A DNA stretch of 64,000 nt from Alnus glutinosa (lineage: Eukaryota > Streptophyta > Magnoliopsida > Fagales > Betulaceae), in assembly GCF_958979055.1 (NCBI RefSeq), contig NC_084887.1, forward strand, positions 28,974,544 through 29,038,543, read 5' to 3'. The notes beneath the pieces were generated by a model. That model did no database searches and was not told the DNA's origin. It saw only the letters and a list, made by a program, of their open reading frames with translations. This document shows positions 25,453 through 37,597 of the stretch, in pieces. The first letter of the stretch is position 1. The number at the start of each line of letters is the position of its first letter. The position numbers were made by a program, and so were the translations under genes.

Positions 25453-26392
25453 CTTACACATGTAGGAAATGTATGTATATATATATTTAAAAAAAAAAAA
25501 AAAACTTGTTAATGTTGTTGAAATTGTAGCCACATGAAATAAAAGTAAGTAAGAGCATATTTGGGTAACACTTGTTTGTTATTATTTTTTAAAAACATGT
25601 TTGAGTGTTTTTTTTTAATTAAAATTCTGCTCAAGTTTTATTTAATTTTTTTTTAATTTTGTCTCAGCTTCTCTAAATTATTTAAACATAATTTTTAAAA
25701 ATAAATTTTTTTAATATTCATAATTTTAAATATAATAAAAAAAATTCTACACTCAAACGAGCCTAAATTTGTAAGAAACATAAGTAGAACTCGACTTGAC
25801 CTGCAAAGTAATCAAAGACAACAATGTACGAATAGAAGGTTGCCAAATTATTCTGGATGTGATCGAATTACTAAGGTCGAAAGTTTGAAAAATGATGATA
25901 TAATTATTGGAACCCTCACCCCTTTCTTGTATACTTGTTCTTTTATGATTGATGCAATAATAATAATAATGGTATGATTGTTCATAAAATAAAATAAAAA
26001 ATGATTTGATTGATATGATGTTTGGTGCCAAATATGCAGCCTGATTACTCATAAAATAAAATAAAATAAATAATGATTTGATTGATCTGATGCTTCGTGC
26101 TAAATATGCCATAGAATGTTTTGTAGCCTGCAATCATGCACCGAGTCTATAGTGCGAAAGTATTACTTTAAAGTAGGGACACATTTCTTCCAAACTAGGT
26201 TAGAATAATTTTCTTCAACATAGTCTCCAAAAGAATTATTTATCTCTTAGCATGGGAGAAATAATTTTTTTTAATGATTAATGCTAGAAACTACATTTTT
26301 ATCTTACACATATCTCATAAAGTTAACGTGATCGACAGTCATAACTAACCATTGGATCAATCATTGTTTTTTTTTTTTAAAAAAAAAAAAAA
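25358..26392. repeat. Tandem duplication, copy 2
   Basis: Second copy of the 24210-25336 unit, with a longer (AT)n block (25403-25451), only two of the internal 62-bp repeats (about 25985-26105) and scattered point differences and small indels. Confidence 0.85.
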
Positions 26393-27241
26393 GAAAAAAT
26401 TAAAGACTGGACTGGAGAAAATTCTTCAAATTTAGTTTGGAGAAAATTTATGTCCTTAATAAGTAATAGTTAGAATCTAATGGGCATTAAAAAAGAGTTT
26501 TATTTTGAGAAATACTAAAATACTACACTTTTATCTCACTGGATTGATATGGCAATGTCCATTAACCATAATCTTTTTTTTTTTTTTTTTAATAATGATT
26601 GATCCAAAGATTACTCGATAGTGCCGGACAAACAAGTAAAATGAGAATAAATTGGGAAGTAGTATCTAGTACATATTCATCAATGATTCAATGTCATTAA
26701 GCAATATTGGTGAAGCAAACCTTATGTGCATCATGCCTACATCACAAACCTAAAGCAATTACTATGTAGTACAGTACATTATACATAGGATTCATAGGAA
26801 CCAACCTTTGCAGACATAAAAGATCAATGAATAGATTTATGTACACAAGGTGGCACACACATTTTCACAAGGAGTCACTTCTCTCTGTCCTTCTGAGTTT
26901 AGGACTCCTCGACGTATATGCGTCATTGTCAATAGAGGGACATGTACGCACACTCCAATAGGTATACTCACCTGCTCGCCTTACCTATGTGCCGCTCCGC
27001 TCCGCTCCAGCTTACATGGATTTTTTCTGAGGCTTAGTCCGCCGAGAGAATGGGCCAAGTCTTATTTATTGTTGTTTCTGCTTTTTAGAGTTTTGTGTTA
27101 TATTTGTCGCCTTCTTGTAATTATTGTGTCGGTGAATGTAGCCCTTAGTAAAGAACCACGTAAATTTCTATGTTTGTGATTGCTTGCTCTTTTTTTCTTA
27201 TTATTTGCTTCTCGATCACTTGATTATGAGAAATAAGATTT
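26393..27241. other. Unassigned intergenic sequence
   Basis: No gene or clear element recognised. One ORF (26850-27179) has a GC-richer part with GCTCCGCTCCGCTCC (26996-27010) but no family features. Confidence 0.4.
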
Positions 27242-27679
27242 AGGAAAAACTCTACTTATAACTACTGATCTTTTATTAGATTTGAAAAAATGTACCCAAA
27301 TTTTAAAATGTGTCAATTTATGGCATTCATTCTTCGACTTTTTTGTTCAATTTCAACCATCCGTTAGAATTTTTTGTTAAATCCTATCAAAATTCTCAAA
27401 ATACCTCTGTGCTTAATTTTTAAAAAAATATACATATAAAAAATTTTCAAAGATTCAGATATGTGTATTGTTACAAACTCCGTTAAATTCTGACCATTTC
27501 CTTAAAAAAACTGGGGTATTTTGAAAATTTTGACAGGATTTAACGGAAAATTCTATCAGAAGGTTGAGATTGGAAAAAAAAATTGAAGTACGGTTACCTT
27601 AAATTGATATTTTTTTAAGTTTGAGTACCTTTTTTCAAAATTGATGAAAAATCAGTAGTTATAAGTGAAATTCTCCCTA
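27242..27679. mobile_element. Foldback element, family member 1
   Basis: Left end AGGAAAAACTCTACTTATAA and right end ATAAGTGAAATTCTCCCT are inverted, with TAACTACTGAT/ATCAGTAGTTA pairing exactly. The core carries GTTAAATCCT.TCAAAATT and CCGTTAAATTCTGACC, shared with the elements at 29841 and 31613. Confidence 0.75.
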
Positions 27680-28508
27680 TAATTTATATATAGCTCGCAC
27701 AAACATTTGGATAATAATTAATACTGACTGTGTTTCCATTTATTCAATCAGTTTAATGGAAATGTTGTTAATTAATTAGCACAATACCTACTCTCTTTCC
27801 CAGTGTGCATGCACTTAGGAAATGCCAAGTGAGATACAGTCGAAACAGAGTCAAAGAAAAGGATATCAAGCTGTAGATTGTAGAAGCTTTAAAGGTTATC
27901 ATTAATTAGCCTTTTTCCATGGAAGAAACCCCAGAACCCACCATATTGTCCCATCCTCTTGTGGGCATAAATGCATAATATGGCCCCATTCAGACTAGCT
28001 GTCCTCCCTGAAACCCATGTCTTTAGATCATTGGATGCAATGCATCTAGCTAGCTAGACTGCTTTTAATATGTTGTTCCAAAAGCTGTACCATGCATATG
28101 AGTTATTTTCAATCACTTCACGTACGATTGAATTGGCAAAATCCATAAAATTCTTTTTATCCATTTACTTCTGGGACACCCTCTTGCTAATCCTATTATT
28201 GTTTGTATTCATTTGTCATCATTGTTGAGTGTCCGGTTGCCTCTCAGATGTAATCTGCATGTTTGCATCTGATGCATGGGATCATGGGAAGTCGTCATTG
28301 GTTCTTCAAAATAGTGCTGGAGGCCCAATAATTATTTGACAGAACCATATTTTTGGATTTTCAAAAGGAAATATATATATATAAATAAGCACATAACCCA
28401 TCATGTAATTAATCAAATGTCAAGAAAAATATACAGTTTGTACGAAGTTTTTATTTAGTTCTTTTCCTTCTTCGTTTTTTATCTCTTATTTATAACATGA
28501 TATCAAAG
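27680..28508. other. Unassigned intergenic sequence
   Basis: I see no reading frame with family features, no RNA gene and no clear repeat here. Confidence 0.4.
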
Positions 28509-28747
28509 GCCTTGTTTGGTAAGAGAGAGAAAATTCTCTCTTCTCCTATTTACTTTTCTAAAAAACAATCGACTTTAAAATATTCTAATTTTGTATTATA
28601 TCAATAATTTTTTATTACTATTTAAAAAAAAATTAATACAATACAAAATTTTTTCACTTTTTCATATAAATTTTTTTTATTTAATTTATATCACATCTAT
28701 CACTTCTTACTACTACCCCCAACTCACACTCCCTTACCAAACAAGGC
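28509..28747. mobile_element. MITE with perfect 15-bp terminal inverted repeats
   Basis: Starts GCCTTGTTTGGTAAG (28509-28523) and ends CTTACCAAACAAGGC (28733-28747), an exact inverted pair. The AT-rich interior is about 210 bp. A related but diverged interior (TTTTTCAC..TTTTCCATATAAAT) recurs at 63120-63380. Confidence 0.8.
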
Positions 28748-28950
28748 GAAAGTGTAGATACGATCTTTGAAGACCCGCTCCTCAGTTTCAAGATCGAGCA
28801 TCATGTTCAACCTCTTATTATTTCTATTAGATAATAGTGAAAAACAATATTCAAAATCGAAACATGCAAAATATATTCATAATGGCATAAACATAATCAT
28901 AACCAATATCATTTCATTTTATAATTTGCATGTCGTATTATCCACCTATA

Positions 28951-29201
28951 GCATTGGTTTTGTTAAGTGTATTGCCCCCACTTAACACTGAGTTTGCTAG
29001 TTGTATTCCTCATCTTAGCATTAGGTTTGTTAAGCGCATTACCCTCACTTAACGTACATTGGGTTTGTTAGTAGTATTCCCCCTCTTAGCATTGGGTTTG
29101 TTAAGCATATCGCCCTCACTTATAACTGAGTTTCCTAGTCATATTCCATCTCCTAACATTGGGTCGTTGAACGTATTCACCTTGCTCAACACCGGGTCAT
29201 T
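28951..29201. repeat. Minisatellite of about 36-bp half-units with hairpin potential
   Basis: About seven tandem half-units of the type CATTGGGTTTGTTAAGC.TATTACCC.CACTTAAC, alternating in two variants (period about 70 bp). The first unit forms a perfect 8-bp stem GTTAAGTG/CACTTAAC (28962-28986). The later stems are partly decayed. Confidence 0.8.
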
Positions 29202-29234
29202 ATATAAAATAAAAAAAAAAAAAAAAAAAAAAAG

Positions 29235-31025
29235 GTTCTCATAAAACTTTATCATTTGTAAAACTGATATTTACATTTCATTTTTCATAAATCTTTATTC
29301 ACTATAAAATTGGTCTTTCCATTTCATTTCTCACACTTCCTTTGAAAACTTTTCTTTAAATTCATATTTTTGTAAACCATGTAAGGCACAATGAAATATA
29401 TGATAGCATATATGAACATACTTAAATTTCAAGGCTCAATATCACAAATAAATTATGCACATACCACATGGCATGTAAAATAGATTTAATAGTCAGTGAA
29501 AAAATTTTACTTATGACTTGTTAATCCTCCGGCTTATACCTTTTCGATACGTATTTGTATTTTATTTAGCATCCAAACAATCTCGTTTGGACCACCAACC
29601 AAGCTCTCCTAGTCTAAGCCCATATCACCACCTCGGCCGGACGTGATCCGAATGATACTTTAACCAAGGCCTACTGGCCAGAGTCTCATTCGAATTGCTT
29701 TCAGTGTCATTTGGATGAAATTTACTTCGAAAATTCACTCCAACTCATTAGCTAAGACTTCAAAATTAATCCTTTCACTCACACAACTTTTAGCAACCGA
29801 GTATGCACACTAGAATGCTAACTTTTACATAACAAAATGAGATAACTTCACAAAAGGGTATCGTACTATACTTCGTTTTGAGATAATGGTACTGAACTAT
29901 CAAACTTCTCAAACTAGTGTATCAAAGTTTTCAAACGTCTCACTTAATGGTACTCTGTTAAGATTTGTTGTTAAATCCTGGCAAAATTTCTAAAATACCC
30001 CAGTGTTTATTTTTTAAAAAAAAATTATAAAAATTTTCAAAGATTCAGGCATTTTTTTTTTTTTTTGCAAATTCCGTTAAATTCTAACCAACATCTAAAT
30101 TCTAGCATTTTTTTTTTCTAAAAAAAAAAATGAGGGGTATTTTTGGATTTTGGACAGGATTTAATAGCAAATCCTAACGGAGTACCCTTAAGTGAGACAT
30201 TTGAAAATTTGGATACACTAGTTTAAGAGGTTGATAGTTCAGTACCCTTATCTCAAAACGACGTATAGTTCGATAACATTTTGTGAAGTTATCCCGAACA
30301 AAATCATCTTTATCTCCATCAACAACAACTCTTCCAACAACACAATCTTTTAGCAACACTAACAAAAACATAACAACACTAAAAATAGCTGATAACAACA
30401 ATAACTACAAGAACTAATAATAAAAAATGAAGAATGAAAGGGTTAGAGAGTACACCTCTTGTAGCCTTTAATCTTTCCTTTAGCACCTCCCCACTCTAGA
30501 ATCTCACTTTCTCACCAAAATACAAGCCTTTCCACTCTCATCTCTTGGTTTTCTTAGCCTCTCGACGTAAGGAAATGAAATATTGTAACTTTCTCACAAC
30601 GGGTGGCTTTTAAATAGACAAAATCTCGGGTACTGTTCAAACTTGCTTGGACGAGCTATTAGTCTCGTTCGGATGAGCTCGAGTCAGAACCAATAAACGT
30701 GAGTCTTGTCAACCACGTCGCTTGTTCGAAAGGATCATCCCTCTTGTCCGAACATGCTTCATGCATATTCGTTTCTAAATCGTTACAGGCTGCCTCGTTC
30801 GATTAAATCCGCACGTGAGTGAATCTTGGTCATTGACGAGTTGCTCATCTGAAAGGATCATCCCTTTCGTTCGAACGTGATTCATGCAGACTCGTTTCTA
30901 AACTGTTACAGGCTGCCTTGTTTGGACAAAAGCAATTCTCGCCCAACCGAGGTGTTTTGTCCTAGCATTTTTAAGTTCTAAAGTCAAAATTTTGACTTCC
31001 AATTGACCTAAAACCCATTAGGTCA
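29235..31025. repeat. 1.8-kb tandem duplication, copy A
   Basis: Runs from about CATAAAACTTTATCATTTGT to CCAATTGACCTAAAACCCAT and matches 31026-33985 once the solo LTR is removed. Its right part holds about 125-bp sub-repeats around GAAAGGATCATCCCT (30738 and 30856). It contains a foldback element (29841-30293). No gene is recognised; its class is unclear. Confidence 0.8.
29841..30293. mobile_element. Foldback element, family member 2
   Basis: Left arm GATAACTTCACAAAAGGGTA pairs with right arm ATTTTGTGAAGTTATC. Long inner arms also pair (GGTACTGAACTATCAA with TTGATAGTTCAGTACC). The core shares GTTAAATCCTGGCAAAATTT with the element at 27242. Confidence 0.85.
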
Positions 31026-31612
31026 TAAAACTGTATCATTTGTAAAACTGATCTTTACACTTCATTTCTCATAAATCTTTATTCGCTATAAATTTGGTCT
31101 TCTCACACTTCCTTTGAAAACGTTTCTTTAAATTCATATTTTTTTAAACCATGTAAAGCATAATGAAATATATGATAGCATATATTAACATACTTAAATT
31201 TCAAGGCTCAATATCACAAATAAATTATGCATATACCTCATGGCATGTAAAACAGATTTAATAGTCGGTGAGAAAGTTTTACTTATCACTTGTTAATCTT
31301 CCGACTTATACCTTTTCTGTACGTATTTGCATTATTTATAGCATCCAAACAATCTTGTTTGGACCACCAACCGAGCTCTCCTAGTCTAAGCCCATATCAC
31401 CACCTTGGCCAAATGTGATCCAAATGATACTTTAGCTGAGGCCTACTGGCTAGAGTCTCATCCGGACAACTTTTAGTGTCATTTGGATGAAATTTACTTC
31501 GAAAATTCACTCCAATTCATTAGCTAATACATCAAAATTAATCATTTCACTCCACACAACTTTTAGCAACTGAGCATGCACACCAGAATGCTAACTTTTA
31601 CGTAATAAAATG

Positions 31613-32055
31613 AGATAACTTCACAAAAGGGTATTAAATTATACGTCATTTTGAGATAAGAGTACTGAACTATCAAACTTCTCAAATTAGTGTATTCAAG
31701 TTTTCAAACGTTTCACTTATGGGTACTCCGTTAGGATTTGCTGTGAAATCCTGCCAAAATTCCTAAAATACCTTTGTGTTAATTTTTTTTAAAAAAAAAA
31801 TTATGAAACTTTTCAAAGATTCAGACATGAGTATTTTTGCAAATTTCATTAAATTCTGACCAAAATTTAAATCCTAGCATTTTTTTTCCCCTAAAAAAAT
31901 AAGGTCGATTTATTTTGGGATTTTTGGCATGATTTAACAGCAAATCCCTTAAGTGAGACGTTTGGAAACTTGGATACACTAGTTTGAGACGTTTGATAAT
32001 TCAGTACCCTTATCTCAAAATGGCATATAGTTCGATACCCCTTTGTAAAGTTATC
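31613..32055. mobile_element. Foldback element, family member 3
   Basis: Copy of the 29841-30293 element carried along by the tandem duplication, with the same arms (GATAACTTCACAAAAGGGTA and TTTGTAAAGTTATC) and some decay, including a lost stretch near 31947. Confidence 0.85.
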
Positions 32056-32554
32056 CCTAACAAAATCATCCTTATCTCCATCAACAACAACTCTTCCAAC
32101 AACACAATCTTTTAGCAACCCTAACAAAAACATAACAACACTAAAAATTGCTGATAACAACAATAACTACAGGAACTAATAATAAAAAATGAAGAAGGAA
32201 AGGGTTAGAGAGTACACCTTTTGTAGCCCTTAATCTTTCCTTTAGCACCTCCCCACTCTAGAATCTCACTTTCTCACCAAAATACAAGCATTTCCACTCT
32301 CATCTCTTGGTTTTCTTAGCCTCTCGAGGTAAGGAAATGAAATAGTGTAACTTTCTCACAACTGGTGGCTTTTAAATAGACAAATCTCGAGTACTGTTTA
32401 AACTCGTTTAGACGAGTTATTGGTCTCGTTTGGACGAGATCGAGTCAGAACCAATAAACATGAGTCTTGTCAACCACGTCGCTCGTCCGAAAAGATCATC
32501 CCTCCCGTCCAAACGTGATTCACGCAGATTCATTTCTAAATCGTTACAAGCTGC

Positions 32555-33745
32555 TGATGAGTGCCAAATGTTGTATATTTGAACCCCTTAATTTACATTA
32601 ATTAGACCTTTTGGCTTTGTTATTTTTCTGATGTTTTGGCTAGTTTTGGTATTTTGCGTTTTTGCAGGACATTAAGAGAAAAATGGCAAATTTCAAGTGA
32701 AAATACATAGAAAGTTAGGAAATCCGAAATTGTTGGGATGTCGATCGATTGCATCTCAAGTCAATCGAGCGCATTTTGCTTGATATCGATCGATCGCATC
32801 TAAAATCGATTGATCGATTTTGTGCTGACCTGGATTCGTAGAAACCCTAGCTAACTCTATAAATACCATTCTTTTCTCATTTTTTTCGGGAGAGAGGCCA
32901 CTTGGAGAGCGCCTTAGGCACCGTTTTTAGTAGTTTTTAGGGTTCTTGGGTGATTTTCACCTAGAACTTCCATATTTTGTAAGTTCCTTTGATTTTTAAT
33001 GGATTATTCTTGTTTATTTATGCTTTCCTTAGTCATATATATCTAAACTCTTATCTAGGGTTGAGGATGAAGCCTCACTATTGAAGAGAAACTATGTTTT
33101 CATGCTTGTTTATGCTATTTGAGTTTATAGGCTTTTGATTTCTAATTGTTCTACTTTTATTCGATTTTTGAGATGATTTTTGAGCATCTCTTGTGATTTC
33201 CGGATACAAATGATGATTTGAGGTTGTCTCATTTAATTGATTGCTTGAGTTTTATTTATCAAAACGTTAAGTATTTATTGTGTTTCGTTCAACGGGTACA
33301 TTTGATGATTTGGTGAAAAACCAGGTATCCATTGTGATTTGTTTTTTGAATGGGTACAATGGATGATTTGGGGAACACCTGGTATCTTTTGTGATTTGTA
33401 TAAAGAACGGATTAATTGAATGATTCAAATAATTTTTGAAGCAAAGTAGAGCATATCTAAGATTTGTATGGTGAAAACTTCAAATCGGTATAGATGATCA
33501 TGAAAATATGTTGCTATGATTTGGTGAGTGTGGATTCTTGAACCTTAGAACCCTATATTTTGTTTTATTGAGTTTCTGTTTTTATTTTGTTAAAAATCTA
33601 TAAATTTGGAACTAGGTTAAATAGGATTAGTTTGAATATAAATTAATTTTCGCAACACAATTCCTTGTGGGATCGACCTCGCACTTGCAAAACGATACAT
33701 TGCAAACGATTCGTACACTTACAAGTTAAATAAATTTGCACAACA
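32555..33745. mobile_element. Solo LTR of an LTR retrotransposon
   Basis: A 1191-bp insert starting TGATGAGTGCC and ending TTGCACAACA (TG...CA ends), flanked by gctgc (left) and actgc (right), a 4/5 target-duplication match. The empty site is readable in copy A (GTTACAGGCTGCCTCGTT). Inside are repeated TCGATCGAT blocks (32740-32820), a TATA box TATAAATA (32858-32865) and, near the 3' end, CCTTGTGGGATCGACCTCGC, a sequence I know from plant Gypsy LTRs. There is no internal region and no second LTR. Confidence 0.85.
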
Positions 33746-33989
33746 ACTGCCTTATTCGATCAAATTCGCATGTGAGTGAGTCTTGGTCATTGACGAGGTG
33801 CTCATCCGAAAGGATCATCCCTTCCGTCCGAACGTGATTCATGCAGACTCATTTCTAAATCGTTACAGGCTGCCTCATTCGAACAAAAGCAATGCTCGCC
33901 CAACCAAGGTGTTTTGTCCTAGCATTTTTAAGTCCTAAAGTCAAAATTTTGACTTCCAATTGACCTAAAACCCAATAATTAGGTCATAC

Positions 33990-34600
33990 CTGTAAAAGTT
34001 AATGGGCCTAACCCACTCTCAAAAGACGCCTTAGGAAAGGGGGACACTTAACACGCCCCCTCACGTGTGACACTGTTGTCCAAACACGTGTATTGCATCA
34101 GAGCGGCAGTAGGAGGGAAGGCTCAATCCTCTCTTCAAGACGCCTTGAGAGAAGAGGGGTGTCTATAGCTTATAAATTCATCAGATCATGTATCTCTTGT
34201 GGGACACTTTAACACGCTCTCTCACTTATGACAACTTTGGACAAACACGTGTTCAAAATCGGGAGGGAAAGGCCCATCATCGTCCAAGGAACCTGCTCTG
34301 ATAACATGTAAAAGTTCATTAAGCCTTACTATTCCACAAAAGGCACATTAAGGAAAGATGTTTACTCAAGACTTATAAAGCCTATAATACAAGCATACAT
34401 TGGCAATGTGGGACTCTTAACACGCCTCCTCACGTGTGACACTATTGTCCAAACACGTATACAACGGGAGGGAAGGCCCAACACTGTCTAAGGCCGTGAA
34501 ACTCTGATACCATGTTAAAGTCTATAAAGTCTATTAAGCCTTACTCTTACACAGAAGGTACCTAAGGAAAGGAGGACGCTTAACAATACCGTGTTTAGCT
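33990..34600. repeat. Dispersed repeat with three diverged direct sub-units
   Basis: Three sub-units share GGGACACTTAACACGCC..CTCACGTGTGACA and GTCCAAACACGT (about 34041, 34200, 34410). They are separated by GTAAAAGTTCATTAAGCCTT-like links. TCTGATA(C)CATGTTAAAG near 34502 is the inverse of a TGGTATCAGAG tRNA-Met primer-site-like motif, so an LTR-element origin is possible. Confidence 0.55.
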
Positions 34601-35408
34601 TACCCTCATTCGCAACGTGGTTTCATTTTATTTTCTTGAAAGTTTTTAAATTCCAATATTTCTTATTTTATTTATGAACCTATAAATAAAAAAAGGGTGT
34701 CTTCATCACATACACACACTTTTCCGGTCCCTACCAGTATTATGCTTTTTTGGTTTCTTATTTTTAATTACTAACCTAAGCATCTAAGGTGGTTTCAATT
34801 CGCTAGCTGGTACCTCCGGCAAGCCTCCACGACCCTTTGCCTTTACCGGAGGCTTCTTCCTCCAAGTATTTGGCGTGGAGTCACTGTATCAACAGTATAT
34901 AATACATGATTATCAAATATTATATAAATTAATATCGATCTGGCCGGGAGTTCTTTTCTCCCTTGCACGCCAAGAGAAATCATGAACAGATTAACTAGGT
35001 ATAATAGGCTCACTAGTAGCTTGTTGAACATATAATGGATTGCAAATCATAGAAGTGCCACACACTTTTGTCGACAAACTCATATGATTTACAAGCAACA
35101 TATATCAGGTCCCTCAAAACCAATTTGTCCTTAAGTACTGCTCTTGCTGACAAGGAAACATTGATATATAGGATGCTACAAACCACAATTTTCTTTTAGA
35201 TTGTCAAAGGTATTCAACCCTTAAAATTTACAAAGTGAGAAGAAGTGATTACAGAGACTCGATCGGTCCTACATGAAGTAATGCAAATATATTGTAGCAT
35301 GTTTGCTAGTAATTGGAAAGAGACTTGGTTTTGTGGGAGATAGCTAGGGGTAGGGAGCATATTCACGTGGCTTGCAGCAACTTCCGGAAGTAAGGGCCAA
35401 AAAATCAG
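34601..35408. other. 3' flank of the bHLH gene
   Basis: AT-rich, with one GC-richer patch (34803-34880, GGTACCTCCGGCAAGCC... ending in an inverse ACCGGAGG). No gene recognised. It probably contains the bHLH 3'UTR in its right part. Confidence 0.4.
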
Positions 35409-37597
35409 TCACAGTGGCCATGCTGTGTGGAAGCGAGTATGCTCTCCATATTGTTCCCTCCCCCAGTACTCCACGCCGTGTGCCTGGTGTGAGCTTGTCC
35501 CCTGCAGAGTTAGACATTAAACATCACTCATCTTAAAGGTATTTAGTAGGGTTGGGTGACCATTTGTGTTCGCGTGTCAACATACAATTTAGCTAATCGT
35601 GTCGAGTTCAGGTTGACCCTAACGGGTTGTCGGGTCAACCCAAATTCGACGCACCAACCCGTTTTGACAGCGGTCAATGTCAACCTTAACCAACTCATTT
35701 AATTAAACGAGTTAGATCTATAAACTCTAACCCGCTAATTTTATGTTGGGCTTGTGTAGGGTCAGGTTGTACCGATGCATGTGAATAAGACTATATATAT
35801 CAATTATAACCCGATCTATTTAATTAAACAGGTCAAACTCTTCATCTCTAACCTAATAATTTCATGTTGCATTCATATTAAATTCGTAGATCAGATAAAA
35901 AAATTGTCAAACTTAGTATTTAGGTTGTCAAAGTAGCCTATATATAGATGCTCCAGTTGAAAGCCTCTTGACTGTTTGATCTTATACTGCATTTCCCGAC
36001 TGCAATTCAGGATGCGTTTGAGATTGCGATATCGTAGACAAAAAGTGCAATTTTAAGCCAAATCGCAGAAAATAAATCGTTTGGGAATTGCATTTTTACA
36101 AAATTACAATTTGAAAACGCATAAAATCTGCTTTTTCAAATCGCAATCGATGTGTTTTTTTGAGAAAGAAAAATTTTAGAGGCTAACATACGATTTTAAA
36201 GGTCCAACTGCGATTTTGCAAAATACTTAATTGCATATTTTAAAATCGCTATTTTTAAATGATACTTTTTGAAATCGCAAACCCATACAGACCAATATAT
36301 TATGAAAATTCCACGTTGGTTGGATATAGTCTTGGTTGCTTTATGTACTTTTTGAGTCGTTTCCACCTACTAGTACGTTTTTTTATTTTTTATTTATCAG
36401 AACCAGGTTTTTTTTTTTTTTTTTTTTTTAATGTTTTTCTTGAAACAAATTAAGCTCGTCAACCTTATTTCAACTATTAGTAATTAGAAATTACTAGTTT
36501 TCAGTAATTGTTTGATGAAGTACCTTTGCTTTTGCAGTTTCATATGTACAGGAGACCAGGTCATAAGAAGAACATGCAGCTGCAAGCTCCGTGGAAAGAA
36601 ACTGAATTTCAGGGGGAAAAAAAGAGAAAAAAAGAACCTTTTAATTGCTAGTCTTTAGATTTTAAGATAACACAATTACACCTCGCTTTCTTTCTATCCA
36701 GCTTACCTCAACCTGATTCTTGAGTGAATGCACATAGTTGATAATTTCATCCAACATCACCGCCATTCCCATTGCCTGTGAATTTCCAGGCCATGTTATA
36801 GAACGTATATACACAGCATACAAAAAACAAAAAGAATTCTACCTTGTGGCATCCAGGAACAAGGTCTTGCAAGCATCTCAACTTGTAATTGATTTTCTGC
36901 CTTCTCACCTGATCCCAATAACAATGGATAATAATCAATATGTATTGATTTTGCATACATTAATTCGACTAATAACATGCAAATATATGTACCCTTTCTG
37001 CTAAACTGTGACTATCAGTAGCTTGGCCTCTTTTTGCTCTAACATGAATGACTTCCTCTTGTTTGTCCTGTTCTTTCTCATTGCTCCTTTTCTTTCCTTT
37101 CTCTAAGCTCTGCAAATATCAAACCATAAATTATAAACTCATGAACTATTCCATAGAATGACAAAGTGTTCAAAGTTTATTAGAAAGGGCAGTAAATCAT
37201 ATAAAAAAAAAATGAAACGCACATTCTTTTTAGCAGAATTACTATTGTCTTTCAACTCTCTAGAAGCTGTTGAAGGAATGCTCTCTGAGCTGCTTGTTGA
37301 TAGTTCCATTACTTTTCTCTTCTTGCTCTCGTGGAAAACATGTCTTGTTGAAGTGATGGTATGGACAGTTGGCAATTCATTTAAGCAGTTGGAATATGAA
37401 GTACCTGGAAGATCATGAGCCAATAAGCCTGCAGCATGATTTTCAGATTGTTGGTAGCCCAAGAAATTATCCACTGTGGAATCTGTAAAATTGAAGTTCC
37501 CCATCATGCTTGCATTTGGCTGAATGAACTGGTTTATCATTTCTGAGAAAGGTATGGAGGGTTTAAAACATTGCAAATCTTTTTCAAACTCAGCCAT
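35409..37597 (-). CDS. bHLH transcription factor of the BEE1/BEE3 type (6 exons, 265 aa)
   Basis: Nuclear DNA-binding regulator; relatives (BEE1-3, CIB, HBI1) act in brassinosteroid and light growth responses. Exons (minus): 37597-37223, 37109-36993, 36908-36843, 36775-36707, 36601-36524, 35501-35409. All are GT-AG and the phases close. The N-terminus (1-125) starts MAEFEKDLQCFKPSIPFSEM and includes ESKKRKVMELS. The bHLH covers about residues 148-200: basic region VHVRAKRGQATDSHSLAER with the E-box H-x3-E-x3-R reading, helix 1 RRQKINYKLRCLQDLVPGC, helix 2 MAVMLDEIINYVHSLKNQVE. The family C-terminal motif REQYGEHTRFHTAWPL ends the protein. Length matches BEE3 (about 261 aa). KINYKL has Tyr where relatives have Glu. 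Confidence 0.94.

Larger units (their letters stand above)
31026..33985. repeat. 1.8-kb tandem duplication, copy B (interrupted by solo LTR)
   Basis: Follows copy A directly, starting ATAAAACTGTATCATTTGTA and ending CCAATTGACCTAAAACCCAA. It is split at 32554/33746 by a 1.19-kb LTR. Without it the copy is about 1.77 kb. It has diverged from copy A by scattered substitutions, so the duplication is not very recent. Confidence 0.8.

Noticed and set aside
24229..26133. Frames with Tyr-Ile repeats and SNQ.YLAPSIISIKSF repeats
   Set aside because: Products of AT microsatellites and 62-bp tandem repeats; they change with repeat number between the two copies.
28951..29201. Possible CRISPR-like array
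   Set aside because: Units are directly adjacent variants without unique spacers, in a plant nuclear context; this is a minisatellite.
32555..33745. Complete LTR retrotransposon
   Set aside because: Only one LTR with no primer site, gag or pol sequence; the flanks join directly to the interrupted duplicate, so it is a solo LTR.
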